From the NCBI GenBank assembly GCA_902496455.1, contig CABVAY010000021.1, positions 1-37,658 of the forward strand: a stretch of 37,658 bases of DNA, in the 5' to 3' direction. Each line of letters opens with the position of its first letter. Within the stretch, counting starts at the first letter, position 1. A program made the position numbers and the translations under genes. This document shows positions 8,249 through 16,752 of the stretch, in pieces. Below the pieces are notes generated by a model, which saw only the letters and a list, made by a program, of their open reading frames with translations, had not been told where the DNA came from and made no database searches. Source of the stretch: an uncultured Collinsella sp. Its GTDB lineage: Bacteria > Actinomycetota > Coriobacteriia > Coriobacteriales > Coriobacteriaceae.

Positions 8249-10276
8249 ATGGAACAAAAGGCCAAGGAGGCAGCCTCGCACGCTGCGATTCCTGTGAGCA
8301 TCTCGGCGATGCTCGTCACGCTGGGCGTGGTGTACGGCGATATCGGCACCAGCCCTATGTATGTAACCAAGGCGCTCGTTGCCGGCAACGGCGGCATCGG
8401 AAGCGTCACGGAGGAGTTCGTGCTCGGCGCGCTCTCCCTTGTCGTGTGGACGGTCACGCTGCTGACCACCATCAAGTACGTGCTCATCTCGCTGCGCGCC
8501 GATAACCATGGCGAGGGCGGCATCTTTGCCCTGTACAGCCTGGTCAAGCGTTGCGGCAAGTGGCTTATCATCCCCGCCATGCTGGGTGGCGCCGCGTTGC
8601 TCGCCGACGGCATCCTGACGCCGGCCGTTACCGTTACCACGGCCATCGAGGGCCTGCGCACTATCCCGGCGGTTCATGCCGTGCTGGGCGATGACCAGGG
8701 CCGCGTCGTCGCCATTACGCTCGCCATCATCATCGTGCTCTTCTTGGTACAGCGCATCGGTACGGCCAAGATCGGTCACGCCTTTGGCCCCATCATGACG
8801 CTGTGGTTCCTATTCCTGGGCGGCACGGGTCTGTTCTTTGTCTTACAGCACCCCGCCGTGCTGCTGTGCCTCAACCCGCTCCGCGGCATCGCCTTTTTGT
8901 TGAGCCCCAACAACCACGCGGGCATCATGATTCTGGGCAGCTGCTTCCTCGCCACCACCGGTGCCGAGGCGCTCTACTCCGACATGGGCCACGTCGGCCG
9001 CGGCAATATCTACGCTACCTGGCCGTTCGTTAAGTGCTGCCTGCTGCTGTCCTATATGGGCCAGGGCGCTTGGCTTATGAACAACGCTGCCAACCCCGAG
9101 CTCATGGGCATTGCCGATCTCAACCCGTTCTACCAGATGCTCGCCCCGGGCCTGCGCCCGTTTGCCGTCGGCCTTTCCACCGTCGCGGCCATCATTGCCT
9201 CGCAGGCGCTTATCACCGGCGCATTCTCGCTGGTGTCCGAGGCCAGCCGTCTGGACCTCATGCCGCACATGCAGGTCTTCTACCCTGCCGAGACCAAGGG
9301 CCAGCTCTACATCCCCATGGTCAACAACGTCATGCTTGTCGGCTGCGTCATCGTGGTGCTGCTGTTCCAGAACTCGGCGCATATGGAAGCCGCCTACGGC
9401 CTTGCCATTACGCTGACTATGATGTGCACCACGCTGCTGCTCTTCTTCTACCTGCACGAGGAGCGCAAGCTCAAGGTTACTCCGTGGATCTTCGCGGCCT
9501 TCTTCCTTTTGCTCGAAGGCTTCTTCTTCGTGAGCTCGCTCACCAAGTTCTTCCACGGCGGCTACTTCACCATCCTCATGGCTGCACTCATCATGGGCAT
9601 TATGGTGTGCTGGTACAACGGCACGGCGGTCGAGCAGCGCCAGTTTACACTGCTGCCGCTGCGTAGCTACCTGCCGCAGCTCAAGCGCCTGCGCGACGAC
9701 GACCGTTACGAGCGCATGAGCGACAACGTCGTGTACCTGACCAAGGACACCCATACCGACTACATCGACCGCGATATCGTTTACTCGATCTTGGACAAGC
9801 ATCCCAAGCGCGCTCGCGCCTGGTGGTTCGTGAATGTCGAGACCATGGACGAGCCGCATACCTTTGCCTATTCGGTCGAGACGTTCGGCTCCGACTACGT
9901 GTTCCGCGTGCATCTGTACCTGGGCTACAAGATCAACCAGCGCGTCAATGCCTACCTGCGTCAGGTTGTTCAGGACCTGGCTGCCACCGGCGAGCTGCCG
10001 CCGCAGACGCATGACTACTCGGTCTACAAGGATCCGGGTAACATCGGCACGTTCAAGTTCGTCCTGATCCGTAAGCTTCTGGCGCCCGAAAGCGATGTGG
10101 AGCCCAGCGAGCGTACGGCCATCACGCTCAAGTACATCATCCGCCGCGCCGCCGGCACGCCTGCACGCTGGTACGGCCTGGAGAACTCCAACGTGAGCTT
10201 TGAGTACGTGCCGCTGTTCACCAAGTTCAAGGCTGTGAACAAGATGCAGCGCCTGGCCCCCAACGAGCGGCCGTAG
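8249..10276 (+). CDS. kup: Kup-type potassium uptake protein
   Basis: A 675-residue KUP/HAK family K+ transporter (proton-coupled uptake, inner membrane). The diagnostic N-terminal helix motif GVVYGDIGTSPMYV is present near residue 30, followed by LRADNHGEGGIFALYSL near 85-101 and about twelve hydrophobic helices to residue ~465. The hydrophilic C-terminal cytoplasmic domain of ~200 residues is complete. ATG 8249 is chosen for its GGAGG ten bases upstream; an in-frame TTG at 8231 overlaps that site. A 64-residue membrane protein gene follows after 69 bp, then kdpD and kdpE, which points to potassium-dependent control. Length is slightly above the 622 residues of E. coli Kup. Confidence 0.95.
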   Translation: MEQKAKEAASHAAIPVSISAMLVTLGVVYGDIGTSPMYVTKALVAGNGGIGSVTEEFVLGALSLVVWTVTLLTTIKYVLISLRADNHGEGGIFALYSLVKRCGKWLIIPAMLGGAALLADGILTPAVTVTTAIEGLRTIPAVHAVLGDDQGRVVAITLAIIIVLFLVQRIGTAKIGHAFGPIMTLWFLFLGGTGLFFVLQHPAVLLCLNPLRGIAFLLSPNNHAGIMILGSCFLATTGAEALYSDMGHVGRGNIYATWPFVKCCLLLSYMGQGAWLMNNAANPELMGIADLNPFYQMLAPGLRPFAVGLSTVAAIIASQALITGAFSLVSEASRLDLMPHMQVFYPAETKGQLYIPMVNNVMLVGCVIVVLLFQNSAHMEAAYGLAITLTMMCTTLLLFFYLHEERKLKVTPWIFAAFFLLLEGFFFVSSLTKFFHGGYFTILMAALIMGIMVCWYNGTAVEQRQFTLLPLRSYLPQLKRLRDDDRYERMSDNVVYLTKDTHTDYIDRDIVYSILDKHPKRARAWWFVNVETMDEPHTFAYSVETFGSDYVFRVHLYLGYKINQRVNAYLRQVVQDLAATGELPPQTHDYSVYKDPGNIGTFKFVLIRKLLAPESDVEPSERTAITLKYIIRRAAGTPARWYGLENSNVSFEYVPLFTKFKAVNKMQRLAPNERP

Positions 10277-10345
10277 TCGACGCTCGAGGTTTGTCTGCGA
10301 ACGGGCGGGTTTGTATTGACGGGGATTGAGTCCTGGGAGGAAACC

Positions 10346-10540
10346 ATGGATGCAAAGGTGCTTGACGGTTGCGATCTTGCGACCGAGCTGGTGCGTGAGG
10401 TACGCGCCGATGCTGCCGAAGATCGGTTCTTTACGAATCGGGCCAACATGGACATGGCCGACCGCGTGATTTCGATCGTGGTGACGGTGCTTGTCGCGGC
10501 GTGCGTGTGCGCACTGCTCGCGCACGTGCTGTTTGTCTAA
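10346..10540 (+). CDS. Small single-helix membrane protein, kup-linked
   Basis: A 64-residue protein starting at ATG 10346 with GGGAGG five bases upstream. The N-terminal ~38 residues are acidic and mixed; residues ~40-64 form one hydrophobic helix ending in a VLFV C-terminus. I do not recognise a family. It lies between kup and kdpD, 69 bp after kup and before a strong terminator, so it is probably co-transcribed with kup. By position it could be a small regulatory subunit of Kup or of the kinase, in the way KdpF accompanies KdpA, but there is no sequence similarity to show this. Confidence 0.7.
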   Translation: MDAKVLDGCDLATELVREVRADAAEDRFFTNRANMDMADRVISIVVTVLVAACVCALLAHVLFV

Positions 10541-10588
10541 CGACCGCAGGTTGCAAAGGCTTTACACTTGGAACCACCACAAGGGGAA

Positions 10589-10632
10589 ACCACCACAAAG
10601 GTGCCTGTCCCTTTGTGGTGGTTTTTGTTTTT
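10589..10632 (+). terminator. Rho-independent terminator; constant-core hairpin, copy 2
   Basis: ACCACCACAAAGG (10589-10601) pairs with CCTTTGTGGTGGT (10610-10622) around the loop, followed by TTTTGTTTTTG. It ends the kup unit just before kdpD. The inner core matches the hairpins at 8095 and 31053, but the outer arm differs and remains complementary. A partial direct repeat of the left arm (ACCACCACAAGG) precedes it at 10573. Confidence 0.85.
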
Positions 10633-10652
10633 GAGAGAGGGGCGGGGCGCTG

Positions 10653-12278
10653 ATGGACGTCCGTACGGACGACGATATTGCCGATAGCTTTTGGTGGCGG
10701 CGCACAACGCTGACGCGCCGCACTCCTCTGTATGACGCCTGCGTGTCGGTGGGGCTGCTGGTCGCGGCGACGATTGCGGGCGCGCTGCTCGACCATCCGG
10801 GTCTCGCGCCGAGCATCATGATCGTCTATGTGTTCGCCGTTCAGCTGTGCGCATTCTTTACCTGGAGTCGCCTGTATTGCTTGCTGAGCTCGGCTGCCGC
10901 CGTGGCGCTCTACAACTTCTTGTTTGTCGACCCGCGCTACTCGCTGTCGCTTATCGACCGCGGCTATCCCGGCATGTTCTTCATCATGTTCGTGGTCTCG
11001 CTTGTGTCGAGCTCGATTGCGTTGGCCCTGCGCCGGGCCTTGGCGCAGGCTGCCGCTAGCGACCGCCGTACGCATATGGTGCTCGAGACCAACCGCATGC
11101 TGCAGCGCTGCGCCGACGAGCAGCAGATCGTTCATGCCATGGCAACGCAGCTGGCGCGTCTTTCGGGCTGTCCGGTCGTGTGGTACAGCGCCGACGCCGA
11201 GGGCGATGACCTGCTGCCACGTGCGACATACACGGCCGTGGGCGATGCCGCGCCGGTGCATGAACTGGCGCCGCAGATGCCGCCGCGGCTCTCGGCGTCC
11301 GCCTATGTGGGAACGCCGCTCGATGCCACCTATGGCGGCTCGGCGTTTTATGGCATCTACCTGACGGTTCGCACGGGCGACGGCTTCGTCCGTTCGGGCG
11401 ACCCCGCCTCGGTGGTGGGCGTGCTGGCTATCGTTGCCGAGCCCGACGTGCTGACGCACGAGGAGCGGACGCTTGCCGATGCCATCGTGAGCGAAGGCGA
11501 GCTGGCGCTCGACCGCGCCCGCGCCATGGAGGCCCGCGAGGAGGCGGCGGTGCTCGCCAAAAACGAACAGCTGCGCGCCAACCTGCTGCGCTCCATCTCG
11601 CACGACCTGCGCACGCCACTCACCAGTATTTCGGGCAATGCCGACGTGCTGCTCGACCAGGGCTCGACCGGCACCGCCGTGCTCGATAGCCAGACGCGCC
11701 GCGGCCTGCTCCTGTCCATTCGCTCGGATGCGCAATGGCTCAACGCTACCGTCGAGAACCTGCTCGCCATCACCAAGCTCGAGGGCGGCGGCATGCATCT
11801 GTCGACTACGCTCGAGCTCATGGACGATATCGTCGAGGAGGCACTGCGCCACGTAAATCCGGCCGTGCGCGAGCACGACCTTAAGGTGGTGGCGTGCGAT
11901 GAGCCGGCGCTCGTCAACGTCGATGCGCGCCTGATGGTGCAGCTGGTGGTCAATCTGGTGAACAACGCCATCACCTATACGCCCGCAGGCTCGCATATCG
12001 TGATCTCGATTAGCGTCGACGATGGACGCGTGGCGTGCTCGGTGGCCGATGATGGTCCGGGCATCGCACCCGAGGACCGCGAGCGGATCTTTGAGTCGTT
12101 CTATACCGCCAACCACGGTCTTGCCGACAGCCACCGCAGCGTTGGCCTGGGTCTTTCGCTCTGCCGCTCCATTGCGTTGGCGCATGGCGGTAGCATAGAG
12201 GTTGCCGCGGCGGACCCGCACGGCTCGGTCTTTACGATTGAGCTTCCCGTCGCCGACGTTTCGTTTGATAAGGAGTAG
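10653..12278 (+). CDS. kdpD: KdpD-like sensor histidine kinase lacking the N-terminal KdpD domain
   Basis: A 541-residue membrane kinase matching the C-terminal part of KdpD. Residues ~28-130 hold the four-helix KdpD membrane region, ~145-290 a GAF-like domain, then HisKA with the phospho-acceptor His317 in SISHDLRTPLTS, and the HATPase domain with an N-box (VNLVNNAITYTPAG), DDGPGIAPEDRERIF and GLGLSLCRSIA motifs. Full KdpD is ~895 residues. The KdpD/Usp cytoplasmic domains normally ahead of the membrane region are absent, and the start at 10653 directly follows a terminator, so nothing is missing upstream. Potassium or turgor sensing is inferred from family and from kup next door. KdpE starts four bases after the stop. 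Confidence 0.88.
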   Translation: MDVRTDDDIADSFWWRRTTLTRRTPLYDACVSVGLLVAATIAGALLDHPGLAPSIMIVYVFAVQLCAFFTWSRLYCLLSSAAAVALYNFLFVDPRYSLSLIDRGYPGMFFIMFVVSLVSSSIALALRRALAQAAASDRRTHMVLETNRMLQRCADEQQIVHAMATQLARLSGCPVVWYSADAEGDDLLPRATYTAVGDAAPVHELAPQMPPRLSASAYVGTPLDATYGGSAFYGIYLTVRTGDGFVRSGDPASVVGVLAIVAEPDVLTHEERTLADAIVSEGELALDRARAMEAREEAAVLAKNEQLRANLLRSISHDLRTPLTSISGNADVLLDQGSTGTAVLDSQTRRGLLLSIRSDAQWLNATVENLLAITKLEGGGMHLSTTLELMDDIVEEALRHVNPAVREHDLKVVACDEPALVNVDARLMVQLVVNLVNNAITYTPAGSHIVISISVDDGRVACSVADDGPGIAPEDRERIFESFYTANHGLADSHRSVGLGLSLCRSIALAHGGSIEVAAADPHGSVFTIELPVADVSFDKE

Positions 12279-12282
12279 CGCC

Positions 12283-12996
12283 GTGCCGAACTCTGCCGTA
12301 AAACCGCTCATCTTAGTCGTTGAGGACGACCCCGCCGTTCGCAACTTAATCGTTGCCGCGCTCGAGGCGCACGGCTTGCGCCATATGGCTGTGGAGACCG
12401 CCCATGCCGCCATCGCCGCCGCCTCATCGCAGGCGCCGAGCATTGTGCTGCTCGATTTGGGCCTACCAGATATGGACGGCGTCAAGGTGGTGGAGTCGGT
12501 GCGCGCATGGTCGGGCATGCCGATCATCGTGGTTTCGGCGCGCAGCGAGGACGCGGACAAGATCCGCGCGCTCGATGCCGGTGCCGACGACTACCTGACC
12601 AAGCCGTTTTCGGTCGAAGAGCTACTCGCGCGCATTCGCACGACGCTCAGGCGCCTTTCGTATGCGCAGATTGGCATGGGTGCGTCCGAGGGCTCGTTCG
12701 ATACCGGTGAGCTGCATATCGATTTTGATGCCGGCATCGCCACGATGGATGGCGAGGAGCTGCATCTGACGCCGATCGAGTACAAACTGCTGTGCCTGCT
12801 GGCCCATAATGCCGACAAGGTGCTCACGCACCAGTTTATTTTGCACGAGATTTGGGGCACGGCGACTAAGAGTGACCTGGCGAGCCTGCGCGTCTTTATG
12901 GGTACGCTGCGCAAAAAGATCGAGTTCGACCCCGCGCATCCGCGCTATATCCAAACGCACGTGGGTATCGGTTACCGACTGGTGACCCAGTCGTAG
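12283..12996 (+). CDS. kdpE: KdpE-like response regulator (OmpR family)
   Basis: A 237-residue regulator. The receiver domain (residues 1-120) has the acidic pair in VVEDDPAV, the phospho-acceptor Asp58 in LLDLGLPDMDG and Lys107 in DYLTKPF. The C-terminal winged-helix DNA-binding domain carries LTPIEYKLLCLL and YIQTHVGIGYRL, close to KdpE. The start is GTG 12283, with AAGGAG seven bases upstream, four bases after the kinase stop; an in-frame upstream start inside the kinase gene lacks a ribosome site. It should be phosphorylated by the KdpD-like kinase. No kdpFABC lies in the window, so kup or the small membrane gene are the nearest candidate targets. Confidence 0.92.
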   Translation: MPNSAVKPLILVVEDDPAVRNLIVAALEAHGLRHMAVETAHAAIAAASSQAPSIVLLDLGLPDMDGVKVVESVRAWSGMPIIVVSARSEDADKIRALDAGADDYLTKPFSVEELLARIRTTLRRLSYAQIGMGASEGSFDTGELHIDFDAGIATMDGEELHLTPIEYKLLCLLAHNADKVLTHQFILHEIWGTATKSDLASLRVFMGTLRKKIEFDPAHPRYIQTHVGIGYRLVTQS

Positions 12997-13024
12997 CGGG
13001 GTGGGGGCAAGGGAGGCATAAGAC

Positions 13025-13768
13025 GTGAAGCTCACACTTGAGGTGAACGGACTAGCGTACGACGCGTCCTATCGTGACTGCGATGTAGAGGGCGTTTTCA
13101 AGCCGCTGCTAAACGAATGGGCAGGGTTGTATGGATTGAGCTTGCAGAGACGCACGGTCATCCTGCTCGCTGCACCTCCTGGCACGGGAAAGACGACGCT
13201 CGCCCTTTTCTTGGAACGGTTTGCTTCGACGGCGCCCGATATGCCCAGGGTTCAAGCGCTTGGAATGGACGGGTTCCATTATTCCAATGCCTATCTCGAC
13301 ACTCACGTCGCCACCGAGGACGGAGAGCGTAAAACACTAAGATCTCGTAAGGGAGCTCCGTTTACGTTTGACGTCGAGGCGTTGGCTCGTTCAATCGCCG
13401 ACCTTCGCCATGCGAAACCTTCGCCGTGGCCGGCTTACTCGCGCGAGCTCCACGATGTGGTTCCGAGTGCGATCAACATTACGGGCGAAATCGTCCTTAT
13501 CGAGGGCAACTATCTTCTTCTTGATGAGTCCCGGTGGCGCGATCTTGCCGCGATGGCGGACCAGACGGTCTTTCTCTCCGCCGACGAGCGGATGCTTCAC
13601 GACCGTCTGGTCCGGCGCAAGATGATGGGCGGGGCGACGCGGTCAGAGGCAGAGGCGTGGTATGAGATGAGCGACGGTAAGAACGTTAGGTTGGTTCTTG
13701 CCTCCCATATTCGTGCGGATGTCGAACTCGTACTCGCCGACGACGGCTCGATGAGTCGCTTGCGGTAA
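13025..13768 (+). CDS. P-loop nucleoside/sugar kinase family protein (YggC-like)
   Basis: A 247-residue kinase of the phosphoribulokinase/uridine kinase superfamily. The P-loop APPGTGKTT lies near residues 43-51, an ALGMDGFHYSN substrate/catalytic motif near 78-88, and a Walker B-like EIVLIEGNYLLL near 156-167. These resemble E. coli YggC, annotated as a possible sugar-transport-linked kinase. The GTG start has GGGAGG ten bases upstream. It follows kdpE by 28 bp, so it may be read with kdpDE, but it directly precedes the PTS regulator and could equally belong to sugar metabolism. The substrate is unknown. Confidence 0.8.
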   Translation: MKLTLEVNGLAYDASYRDCDVEGVFKPLLNEWAGLYGLSLQRRTVILLAAPPGTGKTTLALFLERFASTAPDMPRVQALGMDGFHYSNAYLDTHVATEDGERKTLRSRKGAPFTFDVEALARSIADLRHAKPSPWPAYSRELHDVVPSAINITGEIVLIEGNYLLLDESRWRDLAAMADQTVFLSADERMLHDRLVRRKMMGGATRSEAEAWYEMSDGKNVRLVLASHIRADVELVLADDGSMSRLR

Positions 13769-13823
13769 AGCGCCGCAATCGCCCGCTTCTCGACACTTCG
13801 GGGGCGTTAGGGATTAAATTGTG

Positions 13824-13850
13824 TTGACAGGCCATCGCCTTGTCTATAAT
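13824..13850 (+). promoter_or_regulatory. Sigma-70-type promoter of the PTS regulator gene
   Basis: Perfect hexamers TTGACA (13824-13829) and TATAAT (13845-13850) with a short 15-bp spacer. The regulator ATG is 33 bp further on. Short spacing can lower activity or signal dependence on a regulator. Confidence 0.7.
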
Positions 13851-13851
13851 C

Positions 13852-13872
13852 GTGAACATCTGAACGGTTCAC
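13852..13872 (+). promoter_or_regulatory. Candidate operator overlapping the transcription start
   Basis: GTGAAC (13852-13857) is inverted as GTTCAC (13867-13872), nine bases apart, directly after the -10 box and before the GGAGG site of the regulator gene. The position suits autoregulation by the encoded regulator. Six-base arms are short enough to arise by chance. Confidence 0.35.
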
Positions 13873-13883
13873 GGAGGCGCGGC

Positions 13884-16619
13884 ATGATTTCATACGATAC
13901 CAAGGCGGAAGTGCTCGATAGACTCGACAGGCTCACGCGTGATTTGAATATCAATAGTGTCGGAACGCTCACAACGGCGAACATCGCCTCGGAATGCCAT
14001 GTGAGTCGAAGCCTCGCCAGCCAGTATCTCAATGAACTCGTGCGTCAGGGGCTTGCGATTAAGGTGAACGCACGTCCCGTGATCTTTCTTCACCGCCATG
14101 CCGCGGAGCGTTACTTCCGTTGCAAGCTCGATACGTTTGAATTCGCTACGATGCAGGAGCTGCTCAAGACTGTCGGTATGGATGAGGCTCACGATTTTGA
14201 TAAGGCGATCGGATTCGAGCTGAGTTACGGCACGTGTATCGACCACCTCAAAAGCGCGATCCGCTATCCTCCCCACGGGCTACCGGCGCTTTTGGTAGGC
14301 GAGCACGGAACCGGCAAGCAGCTTATGAGCGAGCTGACGTTCGAGTATGGTATCAACAGTGGAACGCTGCCTCAGAAGGCCCGCTACATCCACATCGATT
14401 GTGCCTGCTACGAGGGGCGCGATGCCGATCTCGAGGAGGCGGTTTTTGGTAGGGGGCCGCAGGACGGCGCGGTGAACGAGGCTCAAGGCGGTGTGGTCTA
14501 CCTGAGCTGCTTTGACCATGTGTCCGCGGCGGCGCGCGAGCGGATGCTTCAGCGAATCGGAAGTGGAGGTAGCGAAGAGGGGACCGATGTCCGGCCACCC
14601 CGTTTTCTCCTCTCGACCAATCGTTCAGCCGACAGCGACATTGTGCGTGCCATCGCGCGCCGTGTGCCGATTCTGGTCAACCTTCCCCGACTCGCGGAAC
14701 GTGGCATCGAGGAGCGGACGTCGCTCGTCATGCACTATCTTCGCGTCGAAGGCCGCCGGGTGGGTGCCGATGTCGCCATGAGCCGCGGCGCGTTGAGAGC
14801 CCTGGTCAACGCTGACTTTAAGGACAACATCGATGGACTGCGCTCGTGCATCACTAACTGCTGCGCCAGCGCATATCTCAATCGCGATAGCGAGATCCTT
14901 ACCATCCAGACATATAACTTGCCATCGAGCGTGATCGGCCATGCAGAGCCCGAACCCGATGACGACCAGATCATCAGCGGCGACAAAGACGTCAACGATC
15001 CCTCGGCACGTGTGACTGGGCTTTTTCAGAAGATTATTGACCCGGTCGATGCGCTCGATGCAGGAAACATCAGCTTCACGGAGTTTTTCACCGGCGCAGC
15101 TATGTCGGTACATGCCTACGATGACTACATGAACTTTGAGAACCAAAGCGTTAATCCCCGCATCAGCTCATATGAGCAGCTGCTAGGACCGGTGGTCGAG
15201 GAGGTCAACCGTGCCTACGGTATTGAGCTTACACGCAAGATAACGCGTTCGATCGCGCAATCGCTCTTTACGCAGCTATGGGGTGGGGCGAACCTCGCCA
15301 AATGGCGGCAACTCAACACGGTTCGCATCAAACGCGCGCTTGATATGCTGGCCAAGAATCAGCCAGGCACGGCAACGGTCGTCGAGCAGGTGGCGGCCAA
15401 GACCAAGATCGCTCTCGGTATGGAGCTCGATGATCTTTCGCAGCTGATTTTGTTCATTGAAGTGGGGGATGCCCTGCGAGCGACGGGTGGACCGCGTGAT
15501 TATCTGGGCGTGATCGTTTGCCACGGCTATTCGACCGCCACGAGTATCGCGGATGCCGCCGATCGAATCCTGCGGACGCATGTGTTCGAGGCGATTGACA
15601 TGACGTACGACCAAGATGTCACCGAGATCGTGGGACAGCTGTCGCGCTCGCTCGAGCATTATGCACATTGCAAGTCCATGGCGATTCTAGTTGACATGGG
15701 CTCGCTAGAGAAGATCAACGATGCTATCAGTGGCCTCACCGCCTGCGATATCCACATTGTTAATAATGTGTCGACGGGGCTCGCCCTCGAGGTGGGCAGT
15801 GCACTCATCGCTCATGCTGATCTTTCGGGCGTGCTCGATCGTGCTACCGAGGCGTGCGCTCCGGGCTATAGCATCGTGCGAGGCTCGCGCGAGAACGATG
15901 CCGTCGCGTTTTGCTCCGAGTCGGGGATCGATGCGGCGGATAAGATCCGTGGCATCGTGCAGAATAGCCTTCCGGGAAGGTCGAACGTCCAACTTGTCAC
16001 CTGCGATTATTCGACGCTGGCACAAAAGGGCGATGCTGCGCCCCTGTTCGATGGGTATCGGGTCAGAGCGATCGTTGGAACGATGGACCCCGGTGTTGCC
16101 TCGGTCCCCTTTGTCGGGCTCGAGGATATCTTGTACCAGGGAAGCTCCGATGCGCTCGACCGGGCGCTGTTTCCGCTCGTTGATCCCGAGGGGGTTGCGG
16201 AGTTCCATTCCAACCTGCTTCGCAACCTTACGCTCAAGAGTGTTATCGAGTCGATCACGATTCTCAATCCAGAGATGCTCTATATCGAAGCCGACCGTGC
16301 CGTGAAAAGGTTGGCAGAGCTTTCAGGAGAGGAGATCGATGAACGCCGCAGGATCGGTGTTTATGTGCATCTTTGCGGTTTGATCGAGCGTCTGGTGACT
16401 AAGAACTTTGTGGATGAGGCGCCCGATACCGAGGCGTTCGAGCGCGACCATGTCGATTTCATCGAGTGGTTCCGCGAGGCATTCGTCGACATGACAAGGC
16501 GCTACCGTGTTGAGATTCCCGTGTCCGAGATCTCCTACGTACACCATATGCTCCACGTCAAGATGGGTGACGCCAAGGGTCGTGCCACGATCGCGGGCAT
16601 GATCTTGGAGGATGAGTAG
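13884..16619 (+). CDS. LevR/ManR-like PTS regulator with PRD and EIIA domains and a degenerate AAA+ domain
   Basis: A 911-residue regulator. ATG 13884 has GGAGG seven bases upstream. The order of domains is N-terminal helix-turn-helix (~1-70, SRSLASQYLNELVRQG), an AAA+ region (~110-330), PRD1 (~400-530), an EIIA-Man-like domain with His547 in VCHGYSTATS, a linker, and PRD2 with His829 in VYVHLCGLIERL. The AAA+ region keeps a Walker A-like GEHGTGKQ (~139-146), but the GAFTGA loop is replaced by GPQDGAVN and the Walker B acidic pair by VYLSCF. In the family, PTS-dependent phosphorylation of PRD and EIIA histidines tunes activation of sigma-54 promoters. Here, classical sigma-54 remodelling looks lost, so action through the DNA-binding domain alone is inferred. 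It precedes the PTS genes it probably controls. Confidence 0.88.
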   Translation: MISYDTKAEVLDRLDRLTRDLNINSVGTLTTANIASECHVSRSLASQYLNELVRQGLAIKVNARPVIFLHRHAAERYFRCKLDTFEFATMQELLKTVGMDEAHDFDKAIGFELSYGTCIDHLKSAIRYPPHGLPALLVGEHGTGKQLMSELTFEYGINSGTLPQKARYIHIDCACYEGRDADLEEAVFGRGPQDGAVNEAQGGVVYLSCFDHVSAAARERMLQRIGSGGSEEGTDVRPPRFLLSTNRSADSDIVRAIARRVPILVNLPRLAERGIEERTSLVMHYLRVEGRRVGADVAMSRGALRALVNADFKDNIDGLRSCITNCCASAYLNRDSEILTIQTYNLPSSVIGHAEPEPDDDQIISGDKDVNDPSARVTGLFQKIIDPVDALDAGNISFTEFFTGAAMSVHAYDDYMNFENQSVNPRISSYEQLLGPVVEEVNRAYGIELTRKITRSIAQSLFTQLWGGANLAKWRQLNTVRIKRALDMLAKNQPGTATVVEQVAAKTKIALGMELDDLSQLILFIEVGDALRATGGPRDYLGVIVCHGYSTATSIADAADRILRTHVFEAIDMTYDQDVTEIVGQLSRSLEHYAHCKSMAILVDMGSLEKINDAISGLTACDIHIVNNVSTGLALEVGSALIAHADLSGVLDRATEACAPGYSIVRGSRENDAVAFCSESGIDAADKIRGIVQNSLPGRSNVQLVTCDYSTLAQKGDAAPLFDGYRVRAIVGTMDPGVASVPFVGLEDILYQGSSDALDRALFPLVDPEGVAEFHSNLLRNLTLKSVIESITILNPEMLYIEADRAVKRLAELSGEEIDERRRIGVYVHLCGLIERLVTKNFVDEAPDTEAFERDHVDFIEWFREAFVDMTRRYRVEIPVSEISYVHHMLHVKMGDAKGRATIAGMILEDE

Positions 16620-16621
16620 CC

Positions 16622-16657
16622 CATATGCCTGACTGGTATATGCCAGTCAGGCATATG
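16622..16657 (+). terminator. Perfect 15-bp hairpin after the PTS regulator gene
   Basis: CATATGCCTGACTGG (16622-16636) pairs perfectly with 16643-16657 around TATATG, starting two bases after the regulator stop. No T-run follows, so it may stabilise the 3' end or reduce read-through into the PTS genes rather than act as a classical terminator. Confidence 0.6.
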
Positions 16658-16693
16658 TCTCGACACTGATGCCAACGGTTTGAATCGCGAGTG

Positions 16694-16722
16694 TTGACAG
16701 CTTCACAATTCCTGTTTATCGG
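16694..16722 (+). promoter_or_regulatory. Weak candidate promoter for the PTS operon
   Basis: TTGACA at 16694-16699 is followed 17 bp later by TATCGG (16717-16722), a poor -10. I found no convincing -24/-12 (GG/GC) sigma-54 element in 16620-16898. A perfect -35 with a weak -10 would suit activation by the adjacent regulator. Confidence 0.35.
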
Positions 16723-16752
16723 CGCCCCCGGGTTGTTGTAACCCGGGGGCGC
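16722..16752 (+). promoter_or_regulatory. Perfect GC-rich leader hairpin upstream of PTS IIB
   Basis: GCGCCCCCGGGTT (16722-16734) pairs perfectly with AACCCGGGGGCGC (16740-16752) around GTTGT. There is no T-run, and 146 bp of leader follow before the IIB start. It could be a leader structure involved in attenuation or mRNA protection, or a terminator for weak upstream transcription. Confidence 0.6.

Noticed and set aside
8843..10525. A 560-codon open frame antisense to kup
   Set aside because: kup is unmistakable on the other strand, and this frame has no family motif. The same reasoning removes the long antisense frames at 10431-12560, 2520-3740, 4617-5861 and 16851-18209.
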